Assembly (NCBI RefSeq): GCF_900156535.1 | Contig: NZ_FTNV01000001.1 | Coordinates: 1,674,001-1,738,000 of the forward strand | DNA length: 64,000 nucleotides | Reading direction: 5' to 3' | Source: Roseovarius nanhaiticus | GTDB lineage: Bacteria; Pseudomonadota; Alphaproteobacteria; Rhodobacterales; Rhodobacteraceae | In this document: positions 1-8,801 of the stretch, in pieces | Layout: each line of letters starts with the position of its first letter | Numbering within the stretch: position 1 is the first letter of the stretch | Position numbers and translations under genes: made by a program | Notes under the pieces: generated by a model | What the model was told of the DNA's origin: nothing | What the model saw: the letters and a program-made list of their open reading frames with translations, nothing else | Databases searched by the model: none

Positions 1-333
1 TTCTTCGCCTGGGGCGCGCCCTTCTGGGTCTGCGGCGGATCGAATTTCCTGCCCGCCGAGCATGTGGCGCTCTACGAGGCATGCGTGTTGCAGGGCGATT
101 TCGCCAAGGGCCGACGGATCATGTCGGCGATGATGCCCCTGATGCGGGTGCTGGAACAGGGCGGCAAGTTCATTCAGACGATCAAGCATGGCGTGACGAT
201 GAACGGGATCGACTGCGAGATCGTCCGCCCGCCGCTGAAGGGGCTGAACAAGGACGACAAACGGGCGCTGGAACAGGTGACCCGTGTGCTGAAGAAAACC
301 ATAGCCGATATCCGCGCGGAGGGCACGACATGA
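1..333 (+). CDS. Dihydrodipicolinate synthase (DapA) family protein, C-terminal fragment
   Basis: The reading frame is open from the first base of the window and ends in TGA at 331-333, so only the last 110 residues of a longer gene are present. The sequence (FFAWGAPFWVCGG near the start, then a helical tail with GLNKDDKRALEQV) resembles the C-terminal part of DapA-family class I aldolases/lyases, where the helical tail packs against the TIM barrel. The Schiff-base lysine and YNPP-type motif would lie upstream, so the reaction cannot be stated. The stop overlaps the ATG of the aldehyde dehydrogenase by 4 bp (ATGA), so the two are co-translated and probably belong to one catabolic pathway. Confidence 0.7.
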   Translation, partial: FFAWGAPFWVCGGSNFLPAEHVALYEACVLQGDFAKGRRIMSAMMPLMRVLEQGGKFIQTIKHGVTMNGIDCEIVRPPLKGLNKDDKRALEQVTRVLKKTIADIRAEGTT

Positions 334-1826
334 GCTTGGCGACCAAAGACGAATACAAGGCCATCGCGGCCGATATGGACTTTCCGGTCGGCGCGTTCAT
401 CGACGGCGGCTATCGCCCGGCCATCTCGGGCAAGACATTCGCGACTGTGAACCCGGCGACCGGTGTCGAGCTGGCGCAGGTCGCCTCCTGCGGCGCGGAG
501 GACGTGGATTTCGCGGTGGCCAAGGCGCGCGAGGCATTTGACGACGGTCGCTGGTCCCGCTTGCATCCCTCGGAGCGCAAGGATGTGCTGGTCCGGCTGG
601 CCAAGCTGATGACGCGCAATGCTCGCGAACTGGCGGTGATGGAAAGCCTCGATTCCGGCAAGACGATCTTTGATTGCGAAACCGTGGACGTGCCCGAAAC
701 CATCCATTGCATCAAATGGCACGCCGAGCTGATCGACAAGATCTACGATCAGGTCTCGCCCGCCTCGGACGATCATATCGCCATGATCGTGCGCGAGCCG
801 ATCGGCGTGGTCGGGCTGGTTCTGCCGTGGAACTTCCCGCTGCTCATGATGGCGTGGAAGATCGCCCCGGCATTGGCTGCCGGCTGCTCGGTCGTGCTCA
901 AGCCCGCAGAGGAGACGTCGCTCACCGCATTACGACTGTCCGAATTGGCCGCCGAGGCCGGGCTGCCGCGCGGCGTGCTGAATGTGCTTCCGGGCGGCGG
1001 CGCCGAGGTTGGCGAGCCGATTGGCCGGCACATGGATATCGACATGGTCTCGTTCACCGGCTCGACGGCCACCGGCAAGCGGTTTCTTGGATATTCGGGC
1101 GAGTCGAACGTCAAGGAAGTGGTGCTGGAAATGGGCGGCAAGAACCCCGCCATTGTCATGGACGACGCCCAGAACCTCGATCGGGTGGCCGCGCATATCG
1201 TGCAGGGGGCCTTCTGGAACATGGGCGAGAATTGCTCGGCCACGTCACGCCTGATCGTCCACAAGGACGTCAAGGCCGAGCTGCTAAAGCGCATCGCCCA
1301 TCACGCGAAGGCCTGGAATGTCGGTGATCCCCTCGACCCGGCAACACGGATCGGCGCGCTGGTCTCGCGCGCGCATTACGACAAGGTCTGCGGCTATCTG
1401 GAGCAAGCCGAGAGCTTTGTCATCGGCGGCGCGGCCAAGGACGGCTTTGTCGAGGCGACGGTGATTGACGTGTCCTCGAACGGTGACGCCCTCGCGCGCG
1501 AAGAGATCTTCGGCCCTGTCCTGTCGGTCCTTACCGCCGGCAGCTTTGACGAGGCAATCGAGATGGCCAATGACACTGACTATGGGTTGGCCGCCTCGCT
1601 CTTCACCGCCAATGCCAAGCGGGCGATCCGGGGCGCGCGGATGCTGCGCGCCGGCACCGTGACGGTCAACAGCTTTGGCGAGGGGGACATCACCACGCCC
1701 TTCGGCGGCTACAAGCAATCGGGCTTCGGCGGGCGGGACAATTCGGTTCACGCCCATGATCAATACACCCAGCTCAAGACGATCTGGATCGACCTGTCCG
1801 ATGATGCGGATGAGGCGGTGGATTGA
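330..1826 (+). CDS. NAD(P)-dependent aldehyde dehydrogenase (ALDH superfamily)
   Basis: This 498-residue protein is full length for the ALDH superfamily, which oxidises aldehydes to carboxylates with NAD(P)+. It shows the cofactor-binding region PWNFPLLMMAWKIAPALAAG, the FTGSTATGK turn, the general-base glutamate in EMGGKNPA (about residue 267) and the nucleophile in NMGENCSA (Cys302). The C-terminal EEIFGPVLSV and PFGGYKQSGFG motifs are also present. The start ATG overlaps the previous stop by 4 bp. It most resembles the betaine/gamma-aminobutyraldehyde-type members. With an FAD amine/amino-acid oxidase directly downstream, it probably oxidises an aldehyde released by deamination. The substrate is inferred only from this context. 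Confidence 0.9.
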   Translation: MSLATKDEYKAIAADMDFPVGAFIDGGYRPAISGKTFATVNPATGVELAQVASCGAEDVDFAVAKAREAFDDGRWSRLHPSERKDVLVRLAKLMTRNARELAVMESLDSGKTIFDCETVDVPETIHCIKWHAELIDKIYDQVSPASDDHIAMIVREPIGVVGLVLPWNFPLLMMAWKIAPALAAGCSVVLKPAEETSLTALRLSELAAEAGLPRGVLNVLPGGGAEVGEPIGRHMDIDMVSFTGSTATGKRFLGYSGESNVKEVVLEMGGKNPAIVMDDAQNLDRVAAHIVQGAFWNMGENCSATSRLIVHKDVKAELLKRIAHHAKAWNVGDPLDPATRIGALVSRAHYDKVCGYLEQAESFVIGGAAKDGFVEATVIDVSSNGDALAREEIFGPVLSVLTAGSFDEAIEMANDTDYGLAASLFTANAKRAIRGARMLRAGTVTVNSFGEGDITTPFGGYKQSGFGGRDNSVHAHDQYTQLKTIWIDLSDDADEAVD

Positions 1827-3163
1827 CCAGCTACCGCGCCACGCGGCGGCCGGTCCACCAAGGCCCGGCGGCCTGGAATGTGATCCTCGGGCCGCAGCCC
1901 GGCCCGCAGACGCTCGAGGCCGACAGAACGGCGGATTTCATCGTGATCGGCGCAGGGTTTGCCGGGCTGTCGGCGGCACGGCGGCTGACCCAGCTTCAGC
2001 CGGGCGCGCGGATAGCGGTGCTGGAGGCAGGCCGCGTGGCCGAAGGCGCGGCGGGCCGCAATTCCGGCTTCATGATCGACCTGCCGCATGACCTTCAGTC
2101 CGAGGATTACGCGGGGGCGGGCGATGACCGCCGGATGATCGAAGTCAACCGCCACGCCATCCGTTTTGCCGCAGATGCGGTCGAGGCCTATGGCATCGAC
2201 AAGAATTACTTTGACCGTGCGGGCAAGGTGAACGGCGCTGTCAGCGCCGCTGCCGAGGCGCATAACCGCAGCTATGCGCGCCACCTGGAAACCTTGGGTG
2301 AAAGCTGCGAGATGCTGGATGCGCAGGCCATGCGCGAGATGACAGGCTCGGGCCATTACCGCTCGGGACTCTATTCGCCGGGCACCGTCATGCTGCAGCC
2401 AGCGGGGTATATCCGCGGGCTCGCCAAGGGGCTGCGCGCGGGTGGCGTGGACATCTACGAGGGGGCCGCTTGCACGCGCATCGACCGGGTTGGCGCGGAC
2501 TGGCAGGTGCAGACGGACCACGGGCGCATCACGGCCCCGCGTGTGATCCTGACGGTCAATGGCCATCTGGAAAGCTTCGGGATCGAAAAGGGCCGCCTCC
2601 TGCAGCTCTTCCTTTTCGCCGTCATGACGCCCGTGCTGGACGCGGATGCCTTGGGCCGTCTGGGCGGGCAGCCGCGATGGGGCATCACCCCGTCCGACCC
2701 CATGGGCACGACCGTGCGCAGGATCGACAGCGGCCAGGGCGGCAACCGGATCGTGGTACGCACCTGCGCTGCGCTGCGCCCCGGCATGCGGGCGGCACCC
2801 AAGGACGTCACCCGCGCCGCGCGCGTGATGCAGGCCAAGTTCGACCAGCGGTTTCCACAGCTTGCCGGACTGAGGATGGAGCACGCCTGGGCCGGGCATC
2901 TCTGCCTGTCCTTGAACGGTGTTTCGGTCACGCGGCAACTGGACGAGGGCGTGTTTTCCGGCTGTGTCCAGAACGGGCTGGGGACTGCGCGAGGCACCCT
3001 TGCGGGCATCGCGGCCGCCGAGATGGCCGTGGGGGATGCCAGCTGTGCGACGCAATATTTCGCAGGCGAATCCCGCCCAAAGCGCTTGCCACCACAGCCG
3101 TTTCAGCAGATCGGCGCCAATGCCTTGCTACGGATAAAGGAGTGGCGCGCGCGGGAGGAGTGA
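1823..3163 (+). CDS. FAD-dependent oxidoreductase, DAO (D-amino-acid oxidase/DadA) family
   Basis: This 446-residue protein has a Rossmann FAD-binding motif near residue 38 (DFIVIGAGFAGLSAARRL) and the DAO-family pattern EGAAGRNSGF that follows it. Near the C-terminus is HAWAGHLCLSLN, a family pattern where FAD and substrate meet. Such enzymes oxidise amines, N-methyl amino acids or D-amino acids to imines. The start is TTG at 1823, overlapping the aldehyde dehydrogenase stop (TTGA), which indicates translational coupling. It is convergent with the MttB-family gene. An N-terminal extension of about 35 residues before the Rossmann fold matches gamma-glutamylputrescine-oxidase-like members. The substrate is unknown. 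Confidence 0.85.
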   Translation: MTSYRATRRPVHQGPAAWNVILGPQPGPQTLEADRTADFIVIGAGFAGLSAARRLTQLQPGARIAVLEAGRVAEGAAGRNSGFMIDLPHDLQSEDYAGAGDDRRMIEVNRHAIRFAADAVEAYGIDKNYFDRAGKVNGAVSAAAEAHNRSYARHLETLGESCEMLDAQAMREMTGSGHYRSGLYSPGTVMLQPAGYIRGLAKGLRAGGVDIYEGAACTRIDRVGADWQVQTDHGRITAPRVILTVNGHLESFGIEKGRLLQLFLFAVMTPVLDADALGRLGGQPRWGITPSDPMGTTVRRIDSGQGGNRIVVRTCAALRPGMRAAPKDVTRAARVMQAKFDQRFPQLAGLRMEHAWAGHLCLSLNGVSVTRQLDEGVFSGCVQNGLGTARGTLAGIAAAEMAVGDASCATQYFAGESRPKRLPPQPFQQIGANALLRIKEWRAREE

Positions 3164-3237
3164 CCGGGCCGCGCCTCCGTTCGTCTGCGCCGGTGCAAGG
3201 GCCATTTATGCAGTAGAGCCCGATCTCCGGGACCGCC

Positions 3238-4794
3238 TCAATACTCCTGGTTCAGGGCATCGGCCGCCGGGATCTCGCGCTCGCGTCGCGCGATGTAGTC
3301 CAGCAACGCTTCATTCTTCGCTTCGTCCAGCTTTGGCTCCTTATACTCCGACAGCAACATGCGTGCATGCTCCAGTGCGCGCTCGGTGATCTCCTTCGAG
3401 CCGTCGGCAACCCATTGTTCGACCGAGTTGTTGTCGAACATCTCCGGCATGAAATAGGCCCGTTGGAAATTCTCCAGCGTATGCGGATGGCCAAGGTAGT
3501 GCCCGCCCGGCCCGATATCCGAAACAGCAGCCAGTGCCTCGTCGAAATCGTCCCACTGCGGCCCTTGGGCCATGCGATAGGCCATGGCACATTGCTCGGC
3601 ATCGACGATGAACTTCGCGACCGAGCAGTGCATCCCGGCCTCGTTCCAGCCCGCCGAATGCCAGATGTAATTCGCACCCGAATGCATGACGGCTGACAGC
3701 GTCGTGGCGCTCTCATAGCCGGCTTGAGCGTCGAATGTCTTGGCCCCGCCCAGGGTGTTCGAGGTGCGCCACGGCACACCATAGAACCGCGCCATTTGCC
3801 CGATCATGAAGTTCATCAAACTAATTTCCGGCGTGCCCGCCATCGGGGCGCCGGACTTCATGCTGACGGTCGACAGGTAGTGACCATAGATCGCCGGGGT
3901 ACCTTTGCGGATGAACTGCGTGTAGGCCAGCGCCGACAGCGCCTCGGCGTTCAGCTGTGCGACTGTCGCGGGGACGGACGCGGGCGTGTTCGCCCCGCCC
4001 AGCACGAAGGGCGAGCACAGCACCGGCTGATTGCGTTTGCAGAAGGCGCGCATCGCCCCCAGCATCGTCTCGTCCCAGACCAGCGGTGAGTTGCCGTTGC
4101 AGTTACCGGTGGTGACGGGGTGATCCTCGAGGAAGTCCTCCCCGAAGAGAACCGCGCACATCTCCATCACATCCTCGGCGTTCTTGGGCGAGGTGGTCAT
4201 GCCCATGAACATCTTGTCCGAATGCTTCATCGACGAATAAGTGATGCGCAGGTGACGCTGGCTGATCGGATGGTCGTAGGGCTCGACAATATGATGCGCG
4301 GTGGAATGCAGCGCCGGGCTCATGTGGCTGAGCTTGTGAAACATGGCGAGGTCACCCAAAGTCGGATTGCGCCGCACATCATCCAGATCGCGCAAATAGG
4401 GCGCGCCGGTCATTGGCACGAAGACCGCATGCCGGCCGCCCAGCCGCACGTTATTGGCGGGGTTTCGCGCGCGGTAGGTGAAGTCCGACGGGATCGAGGC
4501 GATCAACGCCCGCACCAGACCCCGGTCGAGGTAAACCCGATCTCCGACGACCTTCGCACCAGCGCGTTTCCAGTCCGCAATGGCGATGTCATCCCTGAAG
4601 ATGACGCCGACATTCTCGAGAATATCCATCGAGGCCGCGTCAATCTTTTCGACATGTGCGCCGTCCATCAGTTCGCAGAATGGGAGCCGGTTCGAGAGTC
4701 CCGGCAGCATTGTGATATCGCGGGTGCTGCGCAGGGTGCGCCGGGCCGAGCGGCCCCCTGCGCGGGATCGGGTCTTGGCGGGCTGGACATTCAT
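3238..4794 (-). CDS. Trimethylamine methyltransferase (MttB) superfamily protein, non-pyrrolysine type
   Basis: This 518-residue protein belongs to the MttB superfamily of TIM-barrel methyltransferases. Characterised members move a methyl group from quaternary amines to a corrinoid protein. No in-frame amber codon is needed for full length, so it is a non-Pyl member of the MtgB type rather than true MttB. Family-typical stretches include ENVGVIFRDDIA near the start, TGNCNGNSPLVWDETML and GPGGHYLGHPHTLENFQRAYF near the end. The ATG at 4794 is preferred over a GTG seven codons upstream because GAGGAGG lies 7 bases before it. No corrinoid-binding partner is seen next to it; its neighbours are oxidative enzymes. 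Role: probably methylated-amine or betaine metabolism, by inference. Confidence 0.8.
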   Translation of the reverse strand: MNVQPAKTRSRAGGRSARRTLRSTRDITMLPGLSNRLPFCELMDGAHVEKIDAASMDILENVGVIFRDDIAIADWKRAGAKVVGDRVYLDRGLVRALIASIPSDFTYRARNPANNVRLGGRHAVFVPMTGAPYLRDLDDVRRNPTLGDLAMFHKLSHMSPALHSTAHHIVEPYDHPISQRHLRITYSSMKHSDKMFMGMTTSPKNAEDVMEMCAVLFGEDFLEDHPVTTGNCNGNSPLVWDETMLGAMRAFCKRNQPVLCSPFVLGGANTPASVPATVAQLNAEALSALAYTQFIRKGTPAIYGHYLSTVSMKSGAPMAGTPEISLMNFMIGQMARFYGVPWRTSNTLGGAKTFDAQAGYESATTLSAVMHSGANYIWHSAGWNEAGMHCSVAKFIVDAEQCAMAYRMAQGPQWDDFDEALAAVSDIGPGGHYLGHPHTLENFQRAYFMPEMFDNNSVEQWVADGSKEITERALEHARMLLSEYKEPKLDEAKNEALLDYIARREREIPAADALNQEY

Positions 4795-6007
4795 GGCAGA
4801 GCCTCCTCGTTTCACAGATACTGGCCGGGCCTCTGCAAGAAGTCAGGGATGATTGCGAAATGTGGGTGCGAGAAACGACATGAATAGCGCCGTCTCGCAC
4901 GGTAGATCGACTGCACTGTGCAAAAGCTGAGTTCGGACATTGAAGACGATCGCAGAGAATGGCGGCATGCCGTCCCAAAACTGCGTTCAGCGTCTCTTGG
5001 GGGCAGGGGACTTGCGCCAATCGCTCTGCCACAGATGGACTTTGGCCCGCGCGTGCTGATTTGTCAGGCCACTGCAAGCCCTTGAACGTCACGCGGATCA
5101 CCTGTTCGGCGCTGGTCCCGACGTGTGGTTTTAGCCGGGCGATGTCTGCAAGAGATGAATTGATCGAGGATTGCGCCACGGCCATCATCCTGATCTTCGT
5201 GCCTGAGCTGCGATAGGAAACCACGCAGAATACTCAGGTCTGCTTTAATGGCACGATCCAGCGCGCTCTGCGCGTTTCGTTCGGCTAGTGGAAGGCCGTC
5301 GATATCGATGACGATCGGACTGTCGAGATCGACAAAATACGGCGCAAGAACTACCCGCACGACACCACCATTTGCGACATTTCCGGAACCGCGATCCTGA
5401 TCCAGCCCCGGCAGGAGATCATGCGTTGCCCGATGACCAACACGGACCGGTCAGAGGTTCTGCTCCAGCATATTCTGACCGCAGAAACATTCGCCCACGT
5501 CTTTGATGAGGCCTGTTCCATCGCAACAAGAACGCAGCGCATCCGCCTTAAGGCTCGTGGGTGCGTTCCTCCTCCAAGTGGTCTTGAGATCGACGCTCGG
5601 CGCGCTGCAACCCTGCTACGCTGTGGCCTTTGTGCTCTACACACTGATTGACAGATGCGAGCCCAACTTTCCCAGATGTCGTCCCGCAGCATTTTGCACG
5701 AGCTGATAATCCAGCCTAGTGCGCACGGCCCGTTCAAGGCATTACAGTCGTCGTCCGTGAACTGGATGAGGTGCTCGGTCTGCACGGCATTGCAGGCGGA
5801 TTGCCGACAGACACCCGGATTGGACGCAATCGGACCAAAAACCCTATCAATCCTGATTTGGAGACCGGAACTCACGCTCGGATCGCGCGTCAGATGGCGG
5901 TATTACCGAATAGCGGACGTGCCAGGCTTGATTGCAGCGCAAAACAGCGAAAAGATGTCAAATCAGACACTCCACTTGGAATATGTTGGCTGAGAGAGAT
6001 AACCCCG
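4795..6007. other. Gene-poor, probably degenerate interval
   Basis: About 1.2 kb lacks any reading frame I can assign. Several overlapping frames of 70-170 codons exist on both strands, but none has a convincing ribosome site or recognisable domain, and sensible-looking peptide runs switch frame. One plus-strand run around 5735-5900 reads LDEVLGLHGIAGGLPTDT and then GRNRTKNPINPDLETGTH, which vaguely recalls the TKNP motif of plasmid replicases. I consider that too weak to name. The interval probably holds remnants of broken genes next to the lower-GC unknown gene at 6008 and upstream sequence of the minus-strand MttB-family gene. Confidence 0.4.
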
Positions 6008-6925
6008 ATGAGACCTGCACAATCAGAAGAAGACTTTCGGACGCGCATCGGCCGCCGCATCAAAGCAGCCATTGCCGCTCTCCTCTTGTGCATTCCGACC
6101 GTTGCGCTTGGTGACGAGCCTGATGCTCGGGACTCCATCCGCTATGTTGCTGAATTTGCGCGATCGAAACCTTTTACTCTGGCATCTCTCTTTATTCCCA
6201 ATTGGGAAGTTGCCTTAAAAATCAATGGTAGCGAGTTCCGCTTGGATATTGGCGCTGGCGAGGACCTCAAAGACCTCTGCATCATTGAGGAGACGGTTCC
6301 TACGACGGGTAGGTTTATCGCAGAAGATCTGATGTGTGACGGAACGCTAGATGAACTAAAGGTCGTTCAGTTGGGAAAGTCCGTTCCCCGCTCCTTGAAC
6401 ATCACGGCAAATCAGCAAAGTCGATTTGAGGCAGATGCGGCGTTTCTTGCCCGCTCAATTGCGGTTCTGTCTCTGGCATCACCTGCTGGGGCTGAGATTG
6501 AAAGCTTTGAGTTTCCTGATCCTTTTTCCATCGCGACCCGTCCGGACAAAGACCTTGCGGCCGTGCTTACCGCAGACATTCCCCTGTTAAAGAAACAAGG
6601 AACGGTGGAGGAAGGAAAGTATCATTTTTTTTGGGTTGAAATTGATGAGGGATACAGATTTCAGCGCATTGCTTCGACAAAAGAAAAAAACGGGCGGCCT
6701 CTCAGTTGCCTGGACATGATCATCACGCCTGAGCTGAATGCTCTTGGCTATCATCGCATTCAGTTTGAAGCACCAAATTGCCAACTTGATGGGGCGGGTT
6801 TTTATCGCGTGACGTTGAATAACAAATTCGAGCCATTCGAATTGAGCGTTGACGAACGCGCCAATTGGATAAACGGATTTTCGCGGGTCTTGCATTATTG
6901 GAATGTCCGCGAAAATTCCAGGTAA
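6008..6925 (+). CDS. Hypothetical secreted protein, lower-GC than its surroundings
   Basis: A 305-residue protein that I do not recognise. The ATG at 6008 is chosen because it places an N-terminal signal (RRIKAAIAALLLCIPTVALG, about residues 16-35) close to the start; no strong ribosome site is visible, only a GAGAGA run upstream. After the signal the protein is soluble, with scattered cysteines, phenylalanines and acidic residues, suggesting a periplasmic or secreted protein. Base composition and codon use are clearly more A/T-rich (for example a run of eight T and AAAGAAAAAAAC) than in neighbouring genes, which suggests recent transfer. It lies between a degenerate interval and a tRNA gene. 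Confidence 0.55.
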   Translation: MRPAQSEEDFRTRIGRRIKAAIAALLLCIPTVALGDEPDARDSIRYVAEFARSKPFTLASLFIPNWEVALKINGSEFRLDIGAGEDLKDLCIIEETVPTTGRFIAEDLMCDGTLDELKVVQLGKSVPRSLNITANQQSRFEADAAFLARSIAVLSLASPAGAEIESFEFPDPFSIATRPDKDLAAVLTADIPLLKKQGTVEEGKYHFFWVEIDEGYRFQRIASTKEKNGRPLSCLDMIITPELNALGYHRIQFEAPNCQLDGAGFYRVTLNNKFEPFELSVDERANWINGFSRVLHYWNVRENSR

Positions 6926-7431
6926 GCCACGGCGCCAACGCGGCTGATCACGTTCTGATCGGTCATTCAGCTGCGCGTTTGGGCGCTTACGCCGGCGATC
7001 TGGGCAATGAAGAAAGAGGCGCTTCCTTTGCAGTCTGGCAGACACTTAGCACGCATTCATACACTGCGCGGCATCCAGTGAATTAGGCTCTAGCCCGTCA
7101 CTTGCTGCGCTTGGCTTGAAAATTCGCGACAGGAAGGCCGCCCGGCCTTCGCAAAAATCGCTATCTGCGTATTGCTGCCTTTGGTGCGAGGCGCCGCGAG
7201 TGACCGTTCACCACCCGAGAAGCTCGGTAATCGATCCGTGAAGACCCTGGACTAAGCCGGTAGCAAAACGCTGGAAGCGCGCGACGGCTTGTTCATGTGC
7301 GTGCGGTAGCCATGTCTGGCGAAAGGAGCGACACATCGCAGTGAGTGGCCATCACGCGCAACCCGCATGATGGGTTGGTCGAGATATGGCGAGCTCACAG
7401 TGAATTATCGCAGAGCGTTTTCACAGATAGG
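6926..7431. other. Intergenic stretch without recognisable gene
   Basis: About 500 bases between the lower-GC secreted protein and tRNA-Ser. I see no credible coding frame. A perfect 8-bp inverted repeat (GAAGGCCG, two-base loop, CGGCCTTC) lies at 7133-7150. It is not followed by a T-run on either strand, so it is not called a terminator. Confidence 0.4.
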
Positions 7432-7521
7432 TGGCGGAGGAGGTGGGATTCGAACCCACGGAGGACTTACACCCTCGTCGGTTTTCAAGACCGGTGCATT
7501 CGACCACTCTGCCACTCCTCC
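7432..7521 (-). tRNA. tRNA-Ser (anticodon UGA), with encoded CCA
   Basis: On the minus strand the gene starts GGAGGAG at 7521 and ends CTCCTCC plus discriminator G and an encoded CCA at 7432. The acceptor arms pair perfectly over 7 bp. The anticodon loop reads CTTGAAA (anticodon TGA) between pairing arms CGGT and ACCG. A long variable arm precedes a normal TTCGAAT T-loop. The 90-nt length and long variable arm are those of class II tRNA-Ser, which decodes UCA/UCG codons. Its 3' end faces the degenerate, lower-GC interval to the left. Confidence 0.95.
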
Positions 7522-7829
7522 GACGACACCCGTTTAGGCGGCGCCGCGCGATTCTGAAAGTGTCTCTTTGCGTCAAATACGGCTTCGGCCGCGAGAGGTG
7601 TCTGGCGCGACGACACTGCGCCGAATTTGGGGAATTCCGCCGAATGCGTTCGCGGGGGGCACTGTGTGCTTTTCTTGACTGGTGCGGTTAGCTAGAGTGC
7701 GCGCACGCGGCAACGACCGTGGATGCTGGCGCGGTGCGTCCGCCTCGATCCGGGAATGGCAAGGTCTGACCATCCGGGCACGAGGAGGCAGCGGAACGCG
7801 GGGCACGAAAGACAGGCAAGGGGCGAGGC
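7522..7829. other. Upstream region of the SPOR lipoprotein gene and tRNA-Ser
   Basis: About 300 bases between the divergent tRNA-Ser and the SPOR lipoprotein gene. It must contain promoters for both. A TTGACT hexamer occurs near 7675 in the rightward direction, but no well-spaced -10 box follows, so no promoter is assigned. No coding frame is credible. Confidence 0.35.
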
Positions 7830-8732
7830 ATGGGAATTCTTAGGGCAGGCAATGCGCCGGGATGGCGCAAGGCGGCATGTGGCGGCGCGATGGCTCTGGC
7901 CCTCGCGGGATGCGAGGATATGGGCGGCATGTTTGCGGGCAAGTCCGAGCCTGCATCGGTCTCGGGCGATGCCTCATCGGTGCGCTTGGTCGAGCGTGAT
8001 GTCGAGGCGCCGAACGTATTTCAGGTCACCGACAAGGGCCTTTGGGACGGGCGCCCGTCGCTGGGCGGCGTTTGGGTGGCGCATCCGGACGTCAAAGAGC
8101 CCGAGCGTGTCATCATTCGCAATACCGCAAATTCGAAATTCGTGATCGGCGCGCTCTTCCGGCGCGAGCGGGCCAATCCGGGTCCGGCGTTCCAAGTGTC
8201 GTCCGACGCCGCCGCCGCGTTGGGAATGCTGGCCGGCGCGCCCGCACAGCTCAACGTGACCGCGCTTCGCCGCGAGGAAGCGCCGGTGGCGGACGTCTCG
8301 GAGGAGGCTGCGCTCGATGACGGGACTCAGACGCTTGCGCCCGGCACGGTCGAAACCAGCTCGCTAGACCCGGTGGCCGGTGCCGCCGCCGCGATTGACG
8401 AAGCTGATGAGGTGCGCCCGCAAGCCGCCGCAGCGCCCGGCGCCTCCGAGGCCGCGCCGCAGCCCGCGCGCGTGGCCAGCGCGCCCGCCAGTTCGGATCT
8501 CAGCCGGCCTTTCATTCAGATCGGCATCTTCTCGGTCGAGCAGAATGCCGAGAATACGGCAACCGCGATGCGCCAGGCTGGCATGGTGCCCACCGTCCGC
8601 AAGGAGGGCAGCCAAGGCAAGACCTTCTGGCGAGTCATCGTCGGCCCGGCCCAGACCGAGGCCGAGCGCGCGGCGCTTCTGACCAAGATCAAGGGCGTCG
8701 GCTTTGACGATGCCTATGCGGTCAGCAACTAG
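7830..8732 (+). CDS. SPOR-domain lipoprotein
   Basis: This 300-residue protein has an N-terminal lipoprotein signal with lipobox LAGC (about residues 25-28). A middle region rich in Ala, Pro and Glu behaves as a flexible linker, and a C-terminal SPOR domain (about residues 222-300) begins RPFIQIGIFSVEQNAENTA and ends GVGFDDAYAVSN. SPOR domains bind denuded septal peptidoglycan, so this is a periplasmic, membrane-anchored cell-wall or division protein. It lies 69 bp upstream of the D,D-carboxypeptidase gene on the same strand, and this pairing fits a role in peptidoglycan remodelling. The ATG at 7830 follows a purine-rich GGGGCGAGG sequence. Confidence 0.85.
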   Translation: MGILRAGNAPGWRKAACGGAMALALAGCEDMGGMFAGKSEPASVSGDASSVRLVERDVEAPNVFQVTDKGLWDGRPSLGGVWVAHPDVKEPERVIIRNTANSKFVIGALFRRERANPGPAFQVSSDAAAALGMLAGAPAQLNVTALRREEAPVADVSEEAALDDGTQTLAPGTVETSSLDPVAGAAAAIDEADEVRPQAAAAPGASEAAPQPARVASAPASSDLSRPFIQIGIFSVEQNAENTATAMRQAGMVPTVRKEGSQGKTFWRVIVGPAQTEAERAALLTKIKGVGFDDAYAVSN

Positions 8733-8801
8733 GACATGACGAAAGGGTCGGCGTCCTCGGGCGCCGCCCCCTCAGATACCAGACGACGGAGCAAGACACA
8801 G

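Noticed and set aside
3238..4794. Pyrrolysine-type MttB
   Set aside because: The gene is full length without an in-frame amber codon, so the protein is a non-Pyl family member.
5735..5900. Possible plasmid-replicase fragment (GRNRTKNPINPDL)
   Set aside because: The resemblance to the TKNP motif is too short, and the frame is broken on the left by a stop; it is kept only as a note in the degenerate interval.
7133..7150. Hairpin GAAGGCCG-CC-CGGCCTTC as a terminator
   Set aside because: No T-run follows on either strand and no gene ends nearby in the right direction.
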